NCBI GenBank assembly: GCA_001028025.1
Contig: LDAQ01000147.1
Span: 1 to 7,838, forward strand
Reading direction: 5' to 3'
Source: Faecalicatena fissicatena
GTDB lineage: Bacteria > Bacillota > Clostridia > Lachnospirales > Lachnospiraceae
Length of the DNA: 7,838 bases
This document shows, in pieces, positions 1 through 5,789 of this stretch. How positions within the stretch are numbered: the first letter of the stretch is position 1; the number at the start of each line of letters is the position of its first letter. Both the position numbers and the translations under genes were made by a program. The notes beneath the pieces were generated by a model, which was not told the DNA's origin, did no database searches, and saw nothing but the letters and a program-made list of their open reading frames with translations.

Positions 1-9
1 GTACAGTTC

Positions 10-1635
10 CTAAATAAACCGTTCACATTCAAGGGGTGTCAGTCTGCGGACAAGATTTCTTTTGACCGCAAGGTTTTCACTACCACCGCCATTGGTGCCG
101 CCGCAAGCTCTAAGAGTGCTGATGCCCTCGGCAAAATCGGCATAGCCTGTTCCGCCAAACACAGAAGCACCATCGTCAATAATGCATTTGCCTTGCTCCA
201 CATACTGATTGCCAATCCCTTTTTCATCTCCGCTACACAAAGCACCCACAACATCCTGATAGGTTCTGTCCACCACACATTTATCCTGATTGACATAGAT
301 GGTGTTCACCCCCTTATAGTCACGGGCCATCAATGCACCCACCACCTCTTGGTAGGGTTCGGGCTTATAAATTGCATGGATGTCGGAGGTAGTCAGCGTG
401 TAGCTGACTTCTTTCTGAACACCTTGACCGTTACCGCCGTTTTGTGGCTGGCGGTCTATGGTGTTGGCAGCAATACAGTAGCTTTCCTGCGGCTGTAAAA
501 TTGCTACACCGCCCTGATTCTTGCTTGGGTCGGGGTTTGTGGTATCAATGGTGCGAGAGGTATCCGTCTGTCGGCAGCCCGAATGGGGATTGGCAGATTT
601 CATGGAATTACTGTCCTTACTGTCGAGGCTAAAGGCAAGAGGCTGTGTTAACAGTGGGATATTATTTCCGCCTGTTCCATAGACCGAAGCAACCGTTGGT
701 GCAACCTTTAGCGGACCGTTATAGCGACAATCTTTTCCGTGATTGTCAAACAGTACGGGCTGATTGTTGCCGCTGGTGCCTGCAGCCGAGGTGATGGTGG
801 GACAAAGGTTTTCACAAATTTCAGCACCGCCTTGCTGACTGCCCATGACTATCGGCGGATGCCCACTCATGCCTGCTCTCAGGGTAGCGGTAAAATCCTC
901 GCACACATCCATGCGATCTCCACCTTGGTCGCACAGGCAAATAACCGGTTCAATCACACCATTTCTGCCTGTACTGTTTCCGCAGTTTGTACCAAGGGTG
1001 GCGGCCAATCGCCCGGTTAAATCTCCCGCGTAGCCATCAAACCCTATTTTTTCTTTCTGATTTAAGGGTTCTTTCACAAAGGTCTGCATCTGCATATTTT
1101 GTGTTGCCATCAATGCTCCCGATAGATTATCAAGGTCAATGCCCTCATTACGCTGATTGATATGATAGGATTTCAGTTCTTCCATGCTGTCGGATGGGAG
1201 TAGCTCTGTTGGCATCAATCCTGCCTGTATTTCAAGTGCTGTTTTCAGCTGTGGCGGCAGCTCCTTCTCCCTCGCCTTGGCTCTGCGCAGAATCCCCAAG
1301 CAGGCTGTCCTGCTTAAATAGTATTTCGGCAGCGGTGCTTCCTCCAAAATCTGCGACAAGGAAGATGCGGCGGCGTCTTTGGGCGACTCCCCAGTATTGA
1401 GCGTCCAGCACTCGCCAAGCCAAGCTGAATTCATTTCCCAAAACGGCAACCCCAGCAGATTGCCATTTCCCGGTGTCAGGTCGAGGCACATCACAGGCGC
1501 TGTACTTAATGCGGATAATTTCCTCGATGACCGCCCGGAAATCTTCGCCCTCGGCGGAGCTGAAGGCTCCGGGAACATTTTCCCAAACGAGGTATCGAGG
1601 TCGAACAAGGTGAGCTGGCTTACTTCCTTCTCCAT
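10..1635 (-). CDS. Second part (beta-like) of a split cytosine-5 DNA methyltransferase, with target-recognition region
   Basis: The 541-residue product has three parts. Residues 1-140 are encoded opposite the methyltransferase motif VI-VIII region in another frame; they contain TLFDLDTSFGK and a segment SLSQILEEAPLPKYYLS followed by a basic GILRRAKAREKELPPQL stretch, a pattern I remember from many clostridial phage and element proteins of unknown role. Residues 200-515 are Gly/Thr/Asn-rich and repetitive, starting near CLCDQGGDRMDV, and match the variable target-recognition region of C5 methyltransferases. Residues 529-540 (VRRLTPLECERF) are motif IX. The ATG at 1635 lies inside the upstream methyltransferase gene and has only a weak purine-rich site (GAGAAAA). 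The product ends right after motif IX at ERFI-stop, where relatives usually continue with RLQGFP and a motif X; no motif X is present. It may be the partner subunit of the upstream frame or a truncated product. Confidence 0.8.
   Translation of the reverse strand: MEKEVSQLTLFDLDTSFGKMFPEPSAPPRAKISGRSSRKLSALSTAPVMCLDLTPGNGNLLGLPFWEMNSAWLGECWTLNTGESPKDAAASSLSQILEEAPLPKYYLSRTACLGILRRAKAREKELPPQLKTALEIQAGLMPTELLPSDSMEELKSYHINQRNEGIDLDNLSGALMATQNMQMQTFVKEPLNQKEKIGFDGYAGDLTGRLAATLGTNCGNSTGRNGVIEPVICLCDQGGDRMDVCEDFTATLRAGMSGHPPIVMGSQQGGAEICENLCPTITSAAGTSGNNQPVLFDNHGKDCRYNGPLKVAPTVASVYGTGGNNIPLLTQPLAFSLDSKDSNSMKSANPHSGCRQTDTSRTIDTTNPDPSKNQGGVAILQPQESYCIAANTIDRQPQNGGNGQGVQKEVSYTLTTSDIHAIYKPEPYQEVVGALMARDYKGVNTIYVNQDKCVVDRTYQDVVGALCSGDEKGIGNQYVEQGKCIIDDGASVFGGTGYADFAEGISTLRACGGTNGGGSENLAVKRNLVRRLTPLECERFI
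175..354 (-). repeat. Two tandem 29-codon repeats in the target-recognition region
   Basis: Residues 428-456 and 459-487 of the second methyltransferase protein are two copies of one module, separated by two codons. Both begin YQ(E/D)VVGAL, pass through an xxDxKGxxxxYV core and end in a KC(V/I)(V/I)D tail. Looser copies of the same T-(L/I/V) and G-x-GNN-x-P pattern occur at about residues 206-231, 248-263, 277-296, 311-329 and 504-523. The divergence between the two copies shows old duplication rather than recent slippage. Confidence 0.75.
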
Positions 1636-1951
1636 CGGCTTTTCTCATCTCCTTTGCTATACGAGTTTGCTCCATAAACAGTCCGGAACGCTTACCCTCC
1701 AGTCCGGCTCGCTTGCCTGCAACCGATAAATCCTGACACGGCGAGCCACCACAGATGATGTCCACGGGAGGGAGCGTGGCTCCGTTTAGCTTTGTAATAT
1801 CCCCAACATGGAGCATATCGGGAAAGCGTATTTTCGTTACTTCAATGGGAAAGGCTTCGATCTCACTTGCCCACACAGGAACAATTCCACTGTGGATTGC
1901 TGCCAAGGGGAAACCGCCAATCCCATCAAATAAGCTCCCCATCGTTGCCAT
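1232..1951 (-). CDS. Cytosine-5 DNA methyltransferase, catalytic part (motifs I-VIII)
   Basis: This 239-residue protein transfers a methyl group from S-adenosylmethionine to cytosine C5. Motif I is FDGIGG (8-13); the WASE segment ends with E30; motif III is near GDITKL (50-55); motif IV is GGSPCQ with the catalytic Cys72; motif VI is ENVPG (124-128); motif VIII is QRRRRIFLVADF (191-202). The frame stops soon after, so the target-recognition domain and motifs IX-X are missing and appear, except motif X, in the overlapping second frame. A full enzyme of this class is usually 350 residues or more, but 239 is close to the alpha subunit of two-part enzymes such as AquI. The ATG overlaps the stop of the preceding gene (TGATG), which suggests translational coupling. 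No endonuclease gene is nearby, so this is a solitary methyltransferase, probably protective of element DNA (inference). Confidence 0.92.
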   Translation of the reverse strand: MATMGSLFDGIGGFPLAAIHSGIVPVWASEIEAFPIEVTKIRFPDMLHVGDITKLNGATLPPVDIICGGSPCQDLSVAGKRAGLEGKRSGLFMEQTRIAKEMRKADGEGSKPAHLVRPRYLVWENVPGAFSSAEGEDFRAVIEEIIRIKYSACDVPRPDTGKWQSAGVAVLGNEFSLAWRVLDAQYWGVAQRRRRIFLVADFGGSTAAEILFKQDSLLGDSAQSQGEGEGAAATAENST

Positions 1952-2322
1952 CAGACCATACCCAGTTGCATGGTAGGTGCACTGTTTTTTACTTCACCGA
2001 TATGAAAGCCCTGTTCGGTTTCCAGCACTCGGCGAGTGGGGATATTGCTTTTATGAGCTTCTTCAATTTCTGCCATCATGCCTTGGGAGATTCGCTCTCC
2101 AAAGCACCATAACTCATCACAGGAGTTTAGCATAATAAGCCCCATATCCATGCCAAGCTGTCTATCCTTTGGATTGTTTTCATCCAAAATATTGGGATAC
2201 AGAAGATGCGGACAGAAAAATCCGTGACCCTGTTCCAAAACAAATTGACACGCTTTTTTGGCAAACTCGGTATTCTTTTTAATATCTCCTGCATAGGGAG
2301 ATGCAACATAAATTGTTTTCAT
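1951..2322 (-). CDS. DUF4406-like protein (nucleoside 2-deoxyribosyltransferase-type fold)
   Basis: The product starts KTIYVASPYAGD and carries features of the deoxyribosyltransferase-like superfamily: a first strand ending in SPY, a run of helix containing QGHGFFCPHLLYP, the LGMDMGLIMLNSCDELW segment with paired acidic residues, and a SQGMMAEIEEA motif equivalent to the SxG..xE substrate loop. Proteins of this type are common in phages and conjugative elements and may act on nucleosides or nucleotides; the actual reaction is unknown. An ATG two codons upstream (2328) sits only one to two bases from AAGGAA, so the second ATG at 2322, about seven bases from GGA, is the better start. The stop overlaps the methyltransferase start by one base, and the gene follows the TrbL-like gene by about 20 bases, so the three probably form one transcript. 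Confidence 0.75.
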   Translation of the reverse strand: MKTIYVASPYAGDIKKNTEFAKKACQFVLEQGHGFFCPHLLYPNILDENNPKDRQLGMDMGLIMLNSCDELWCFGERISQGMMAEIEEAHKSNIPTRRVLETEQGFHIGEVKNSAPTMQLGMV

Positions 2323-2342
2323 AGACATTTCCTTTCTCTGCG

Positions 2343-3251
2343 TTATTTCGGTGCCACTGCCTGCACCACCGTTCTTGTTGTATTGACTGCGGCCTGTGCT
2401 GTGTATACGGCACTCATCATATTGGCTCTGGTAGAGGTATCAAGTCCAAAAGCACCGGCAATCCTCGGCACTTCACCTGCAGCAAGCATTAGCCCAAGCC
2501 CCAACAGACAATGATCCTTTAGCACCATCAGCCCTGCGGTGAGGATTGTTGCCTGCAAAAATGTGGTCAGGCACAGTCCGATAATCTGCTTGCACCACTG
2601 AATGAAGCCGTCATAATATCCTCTTGGAACAGAGAACATATATAGACTGCCGACTGCAATCTGAATGAGCAGGATGCCGCCACGCTTGAGGTTCGCAAAG
2701 AACACCTTAATCACGGCATAGCCCATCATGATGATAATAAAAAGCATAAGTATGGGGCTGGTGATGGCATTCAGACCGCCGAAAATCCCTGACCCCATTG
2801 CACTTTCAATGCCATTGGTAGATAGCCCTGAAATAATATCGTTTGCCACCTCGCCAAAGCTGGTACCGTACCCTGTAATGCCTGCGGTTAGGCTGCTTTG
2901 CAAATTGACTGAAAGCTCAAAGAGTCTGATGGGAACAACGGTAAAAAGTGACACCGCCATAAATCCTTTGACGGCATTGAGCATGGATTCCTTAACGCTG
3001 CCCTTTCCGTTTTGATACTCCATTCCTGTTTCAAAGCAGGAAATCACGAGACCGACCACATACAGCGACCATGCAAGATAGGAGAAAAACAGCACGATGC
3101 TCTGCACCCAAGTCATCTCAAACAGCTCCACACCCATATTTCCCATTTGGGCAAAGAAGCTGCCCAAAAAGCCAACCATCTGACCATAGATCCAATCGAT
3201 GAGCTGATCCATGACATCGCCAAGAATAAAATCCCAGATAAACAAAGACAA
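2343..3251 (-). CDS. TrbL/VirB6-like conjugal transfer membrane protein (Tn1549 type)
   Basis: This is a polytopic inner-membrane component of the type IV secretion channel that moves element DNA between cells. The 302 residues contain hydrophobic stretches at about 50-72, 93-113, 163-186, 191-208, 221-244 and 248-258. Segments I recognise from Tn1549-type TrbL proteins are KVFFANLKRGGILLIQIAVG (182-201), MFSVPRGY (205-212) and EVPRIAGAFGLDTSTR (260-275). A strong AAGGAGG site precedes a TTG at 3251 by only four bases; a second TTG at 3245, two codons on, is ten bases away, so either could be used. In Tn1549 relatives a small Maff2 protein and a VirD4-like coupling protein normally lie just upstream; here the preceding gene is DUF6809-like, behind a terminator. 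Other conjugation genes are presumably outside the window. Confidence 0.88.
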   Translation of the reverse strand: MSLFIWDFILGDVMDQLIDWIYGQMVGFLGSFFAQMGNMGVELFEMTWVQSIVLFFSYLAWSLYVVGLVISCFETGMEYQNGKGSVKESMLNAVKGFMAVSLFTVVPIRLFELSVNLQSSLTAGITGYGTSFGEVANDIISGLSTNGIESAMGSGIFGGLNAITSPILMLFIIIMMGYAVIKVFFANLKRGGILLIQIAVGSLYMFSVPRGYYDGFIQWCKQIIGLCLTTFLQATILTAGLMVLKDHCLLGLGLMLAAGEVPRIAGAFGLDTSTRANMMSAVYTAQAAVNTTRTVVQAVAPK

Positions 3252-3276
3252 ACCACCTCCTTCGTAACATAGATTA

Positions 3277-3304
3277 AGGGCATACCGTTTTCACGATATG
3301 CCCT
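3277..3304 (-). promoter_or_regulatory. Hairpin in the leader of the TrbL-like gene
   Basis: AGGGCATA (3277-3284) and TATGCCCT (3297-3304) are perfect inverted arms, and an inner CGT/ACG pair extends the stem past one mismatch. On the minus strand the stem is followed by TAATCTATG, not a T-run, so it is a poor terminator. It sits about 15 bases before the ribosome binding site and may be an RNA element or protein-binding site in the leader. Confidence 0.55.
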
Positions 3305-3315
3305 CGTTTGGATAT

Positions 3316-3363
3316 AAAAAATGACGAGTAGTTAGCCGATTATCGACTGTAACTGCTCGTCAT
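3316..3363 (-). terminator. Strong intrinsic terminator whose 5' arm is in the DUF6809-like gene
   Basis: On the minus strand ATGACGAGCAGTTA (3363-3350) pairs with TAACTACTCGTCAT (3334-3321) at 13 of 14 positions, the inner GTCGAT/ATCGGC extends the stem, and six T follow (3321-3316). The 5' arm is coding sequence for the last residues of the DUF6809-like protein, and the stop codon lies in the 3' arm. It should separate transcription of that gene from the TrbL-like operon. Confidence 0.8.
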
Positions 3364-3655
3364 CCATATCCTTTTCGAATATTTCCAGTATTATTTTTGC
3401 TCCCAATCGGAAGCCTGCAACAAATTGTTCCTCCGCATTGGCATAGCCCAACTCGCTTTGGGCTGTAATAAAGTCCTGCAACAGCTTTTTGTTTTCCTCG
3501 GAAAGCTGCTTGTTCAGTTCTTCCTCCAAGCTGCATACCACAGCCAAGCAGCAGCAATATTCACTGTCGTGCCGGATGGGTGCGGCTGTTGGATTTATCC
3601 TGCCACGGTACAGATCTTTTAAAATTTTTTCTTTCTGATTCTTATCCTTTTGCAT
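3332..3655 (-). CDS. DUF6809-like protein of conjugative elements, function unknown
   Basis: The 107-residue product reads MQKDKNQKEKILKDLYRGRINP and contains an IRHDSEY segment, a helical SLEEELNKQLSEENKKLLQ stretch and a C-terminal EEQFVAGFRLGAKIILEIF helix. This layout (IL.DLY.G.INP, DSEY, LEE.L, FV.GFRLGA.I..E) matches the DUF6809 family as I remember it from clostridial mobile elements; no function is known to me. The frame stays open upstream into the insertion sequence, but GAGG at 3667-3664 lies eight bases before the ATG at 3655, so that start is preferred (an ATG at 3661 is only two bases away). The IS ends 28 bases upstream, so the native promoter has been separated from the gene. 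Three adjacent cysteines (CCC) after the DSEY segment are unusual. Confidence 0.7.
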   Translation of the reverse strand: MQKDKNQKEKILKDLYRGRINPTAAPIRHDSEYCCCLAVVCSLEEELNKQLSEENKKLLQDFITAQSELGYANAEEQFVAGFRLGAKIILEIFEKDMDDEQLQSIIG

Positions 3656-3674
3656 TTTCATCACCTCGCTTTCA

Positions 3675-3683
3675 AGTACAACA
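3675..3683. repeat. Target-site duplication, left copy
   Basis: AGTACAACA directly abuts the left end of the IS and is repeated exactly at 5224-5232. Neither neighbouring base extends the match, so the duplication is 9 bp. Confidence 0.85.
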
Positions 3684-3699
3684 TAGAGATGAGCAAAAC
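3684..3699 (+). repeat. IS left terminal inverted repeat
   Basis: TAGAGATGAGCAAAAC pairs with the complement of the right end. The outer five bases match at only two positions, while the inner eleven match perfectly. Confidence 0.8.
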
Positions 3700-3770
3700 A
3701 GCATCGCCAAAAGTGAACTAACGCAGAGCCTGCGCAGTCAGCAGCTAATTTGCAAACTGAGAGCAACACC

Positions 3771-3795
3771 AAAAGACGCAGTGAAAAACTGCGTC
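3771..3795 (-). terminator. Terminator of the IS transposase transcript
   Basis: On the minus strand GACGCAG (3795-3789), a TTTTTCA loop and CTGCGTC (3781-3775) form a perfect 7-bp stem followed by TTTT (3774-3771). It lies 22 bases after the transposase stop and inside the IS. It should limit read-through into the DUF6809-like gene. Confidence 0.7.
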
Positions 3796-3816
3796 AAAGG
3801 AGTGCAATTATCAAAT

Positions 3817-5049
3817 TCAGGCAGTTCTCCGCAACATTTTCCTACTCCGGTAAGAGTGAGTGCCTGTTAGTACAGCGGCACAGGCGACTGCCAGCATGGC
3901 AATATGGGCAAGGGTGTTCAGATTTTCAGCACTGCCCGCATTATGAACCCAGAGCCGCTCTTGTCCGGTGTCCTTGAAGCGGGAGTTGTAGCGCTCACAC
4001 TCTGTTCGGAGCGCATAGATGCGCTTAAACCGCAGACAGTCTCGGTCAATTGAGCGCCGGTAATCGCTTGGGATGGATTTGTACTTGGTGCAGCCCCGGT
4101 TTTTCCTGCCGTTGTACCAGCATTTGTGGCTACAGGGACATTCACCGGACTTGGACTGGCGGAATGGGCAGCAGTACTTTTGCCGTACTCCCCCATGCCC
4201 ATCGGAGGTTTTGCCGTCTTTGTGCATGGCAAGCCCCGCTTGACAGATGGGATTTCCAACAGCAAGCTTCTTCGGGTCCTTTGTTCCGCGCTTGTTGAGC
4301 GGAATGAACGCCTCGCCTTCATAAACATCCTTCACCGTGTTGTAAATATCCCGCACATCGTAGCCCTTATCCCCGAGGAACGTGCATTCCCGCAGCGGCA
4401 GAACCGTATTTGCCGCAGCAAGAATTTCTTTGGCAACCGAGGAGTCTGTCATATTGGCAGGCGTGGTCAGTTCATAGAGCGGAAGTCCGGAAATACAGTC
4501 CACCAGCACATGATTCTTGTAGCCCCAATAAAACTCATATCGCCGTTCGTTGTGCTGATTGGATGCGGAATGGACGCCCAGCGCGCAGTCCGGGTCGCAC
4601 TTTGGGTGGTTGTCCTTGGAAAACTTGTTTTTGGCAAAGGATTTCGGATTGTTTTGCCTGGTGTTAGCGGAAATCGGCGTGGAGTCCAAGCCAATAAAGG
4701 ATGCGTCCACAATTCCTGATTCATAGAGCGTTTGCACCTGTTGCGCCATGATTTCCGACAGCACACCGTGGTCAAGCTGGCGAAGAAAACGGTCGTAAGT
4801 CCAATAGGACGGAAGTGGCCGCATGATGTCAAAGCCGCAGTAATGTGCGATGAGGCGGTTGTTCTCCAAGTAATCCGCCAAATCGGTGATCTGAGAAAAG
4901 CCCTCGCACTTCATTACGATGAACGCGCAGAGCAACGCTTCTTTTGGGAAGCCTTTGCGTCCGGTTGCAGCAGTTGGCATCGTGAAGTCCATGCTGCCAA
5001 AGAGTTTGTCGTAGAATACGGCGGCGCTCTGGGATGTGAACAGCGTCAC
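3817..5049 (-). CDS. IS4-like DDE transposase
   Basis: The 410 residues carry the DDE catalytic triad: D122 in GLDSTPISAN, D227 in FLGDKGYD and E352. The last sits in an exact Y-(2)-R-(3)-E-(6)-K signature, Y345-R348-E352-K359, typical of IS4-group transposases. Between the second Asp and the Glu lies a cysteine-rich stretch (C293, C294, C304, C306, C310, C320) that could bind a metal. The GTG start at 5049 is only the first in-frame start; it lacks a well-placed ribosome binding site, and protein-like sequence (GLTAIYRQEIIQDV) continues in frame upstream to about position 5090 with no ATG, GTG or TTG. A G-run at 5089-5086 may join this frame to another one that is open further upstream (see findings). 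The gene is intact from 5049 onward, but the true start is uncertain. Confidence 0.88.
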   Translation of the reverse strand: MTLFTSQSAAVFYDKLFGSMDFTMPTAATGRKGFPKEALLCAFIVMKCEGFSQITDLADYLENNRLIAHYCGFDIMRPLPSYWTYDRFLRQLDHGVLSEIMAQQVQTLYESGIVDASFIGLDSTPISANTRQNNPKSFAKNKFSKDNHPKCDPDCALGVHSASNQHNERRYEFYWGYKNHVLVDCISGLPLYELTTPANMTDSSVAKEILAAANTVLPLRECTFLGDKGYDVRDIYNTVKDVYEGEAFIPLNKRGTKDPKKLAVGNPICQAGLAMHKDGKTSDGHGGVRQKYCCPFRQSKSGECPCSHKCWYNGRKNRGCTKYKSIPSDYRRSIDRDCLRFKRIYALRTECERYNSRFKDTGQERLWVHNAGSAENLNTLAHIAMLAVACAAVLTGTHSYRSRKMLRRTA

Positions 5050-5083
5050 ATCCTGAATGATTTCCTGTCGGTAGATAGCGGTC

Positions 5084-5135
5084 AGCCCCTTTCGGTCTTG
5101 TTTTGTTCCAACTCAATTTTACCGCTTTGGGGCAC
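5084..5135 (-). other. Possible out-of-frame 5' end of the transposase gene
   Basis: From GTG at 5135 the frame reads PQSGKIELEQNKTERG and stops at TGA 5084. The transposase frame continues from the same place as GLTAIYRQEII. One extra G in the GGGG run (5089-5086) would fuse the two into one reading frame. This is either a frameshift mutation, a site of programmed frameshifting, or chance. Confidence 0.35.
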
Positions 5136-5207
5136 CGCTTTCTATATAAAGAGTGATTTTTAGTTTTAGCCATGACTAAAAACCATTGATATGACCGCGT
5201 TTTCTGA

Positions 5208-5223
5208 GTTTTGCTCATGGCTG
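5208..5223 (-). repeat. IS right terminal inverted repeat
   Basis: Read on the minus strand this is CAGCCATGAGCAAAAC, sharing the ATGAGCAAAAC core with the left end. The ATG inside it opens a frame (MSKTQKT) that does not lead into the transposase. Confidence 0.8.
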
Positions 5224-5232
5224 AGTACAACA
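5224..5232. repeat. Target-site duplication, right copy
   Basis: AGTACAACA directly follows the right IS end and is identical to 3675-3683. Confidence 0.85.
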
Positions 5233-5252
5233 CATTACCACAAGATGTAGGC

Positions 5253-5276
5253 AATAGCTATACGAAATACTAACAA
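5253..5276. promoter_or_regulatory. 24-nt repeat with ATAGCTAT core, copy 1 (candidate operator)
   Basis: This sequence starts AATAGCTATACGAAATAC and matches 6158-6181 at 22 of 24 positions. The core ATAGCTAT is a perfect palindrome. Before IS insertion it lay about 50 bases upstream of the DUF6809-like gene, in the same orientation as the other copy has to the ribbon-helix-helix gene. It is a candidate binding site for that protein (inference). Confidence 0.5.
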
Positions 5277-5294
5277 ATACCGCTGTATATCGTT

Positions 5295-5735
5295 TTACAT
5301 GGACATTCCCATGACAGGCTCGGCGGCATCACTTTTCTTCATTTCCATGGACTGCTCCATGAACAGTTCGGCGTAGTCACTGATTTGCTCTGCCAGCAGC
5401 TCCATATCACGAGGTGTGGGTCTGTACACATACCAGTCTATATCTAAACCATCCTTCCAAATGTAAGGGATAATACCGTTTGTAAGGTTGGGATTTCCCA
5501 CTTGCTTTTTGCCCCAAACGTCTGCGAAGCGGATGGTGTTTTTATCAATGACACCGTTGTTTTTGTCCACAGCACTGATGCTGATGGCTTCATAATGATC
5601 GGCATAGCCGAGGGTGGTAAAAAACAGCTTCAGCCGATTGTTTTCACCGAGGGGAATGTACATGGCATTGCCTACACAGGTTCTGTCCTCAAAGCCCTCG
5701 GTGCATTTCATAAGTTCCTTTGTAAAAAAGCTCAT
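5295..5735 (-). CDS. Unrecognised 146-aa protein of the conjugative element
   Basis: I cannot assign a function. The product is soluble, with no signal peptide or membrane segment. It starts MSFFTKELMKCTEGF, has a central part rich in strand-like segments (NRLKLFFTTLGYADHYEAI, NTIRFADVWGKKQVGNPN, YIWKDG, DIDWYVYRPT) and ends in a helical, acidic and Met-rich tail (MELLAEQISDYAELFMEQSMEM). I have the impression of similar proteins in Tn1549-like elements, without a named domain. GGAGG at 5746-5742 lies six bases before the ATG and is partly buried in a hairpin just after a terminator, so expression may be limited. The ribbon-helix-helix gene is 54 bases upstream on the same strand. The IS end lies 62 bases beyond the stop. 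Confidence 0.75.
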   Translation of the reverse strand: MSFFTKELMKCTEGFEDRTCVGNAMYIPLGENNRLKLFFTTLGYADHYEAISISAVDKNNGVIDKNTIRFADVWGKKQVGNPNLTNGIIPYIWKDGLDIDWYVYRPTPRDMELLAEQISDYAELFMEQSMEMKKSDAAEPVMGMSM

Positions 5736-5742
5736 AGTCTAC

Positions 5743-5759
5743 CTCCATAAAAAATGGAG
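5743..5759 (-). promoter_or_regulatory. Hairpin covering the RBS of the 146-aa gene
   Basis: On the minus strand CTCCAT (5759-5754), a T5 loop and ATGGAG (5748-5743) form a perfect 6-bp stem that contains most of the GGAGG ribosome binding site. Its 5' arm shares CTCC with the 3' arm of the overlapping terminator, so the two stems cannot form together. Confidence 0.55.
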
Positions 5760-5781
5760 AGGACAATTTCTCATCCTCTCC
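5749..5781 (-). terminator. Intrinsic terminator/attenuator after the ribbon-helix-helix gene
   Basis: On the minus strand GGAGAGGA (5781-5774) and TCCTCTCC (5763-5756) form a perfect 8-bp stem with a 10-base loop, followed by A and six T (5754-5749). It lies between two genes that otherwise look like one operon, so it may give partial termination. Confidence 0.75.
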
Positions 5782-5789
5782 GTCAGCTG

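Larger units (their letters stand above)
3684..5223 (-). mobile_element. Complete IS4-like insertion sequence, 1540 bp
   Basis: The boundaries are set by inverted ends and by the flanking 9-bp direct repeats AGTACAACA. The left end (3684-3699) and the complement of the right end (5208-5223) share an identical ATGAGCAAAAC core and match at 13 of 16 positions. The element carries one DDE transposase gene on the minus strand and its own terminator near the left end. A 9-bp duplication agrees with IS4-type elements, as does the transposase signature. Removing the IS and one repeat copy rejoins the DUF6809-like gene to its upstream sequence, so insertion was into the 5' leader of that gene and not into a coding region. 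Because both repeat copies are still exact, the insertion may be fairly recent. Confidence 0.88.

Noticed and set aside
175..354. Repeats considered as a CRISPR array
   Set aside because: The units are coding, diverged and continuous with the protein frame; there are no uniform repeats with unique spacers.
193..1033. Several plus-strand open frames of 60-100 codons opposite the methyltransferase
   Set aside because: They lie opposite a well-supported coding frame, have no ribosome binding sites and show no recognisable protein pattern.
1225..1245. Programmed +1 frameshift joining the two methyltransferase frames at the first stop
   Set aside because: The frame change needed is +1, but the context ACT TGA is not a slip-prone P-site codon and there is no upstream SD-like stimulator; separate translation of overlapping genes is simpler.
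3656..3772. N-terminal extension of the DUF6809-like gene into the IS
   Set aside because: The extra residues are encoded by the IS end and leader and are Cys-rich and unlike the family; the RBS fits the ATG at 3655.
3684..3774. Outward promoter at the left end of the IS driving the DUF6809-like gene
   Set aside because: No -35/-10 pair with proper spacing is present on the minus strand in this stretch, including hybrids formed across the junction.
4126..4719. 197-codon plus-strand open frame inside the IS
   Set aside because: It is antisense to the intact transposase with DDE motifs, has no RBS, and reads as compositional shadow.
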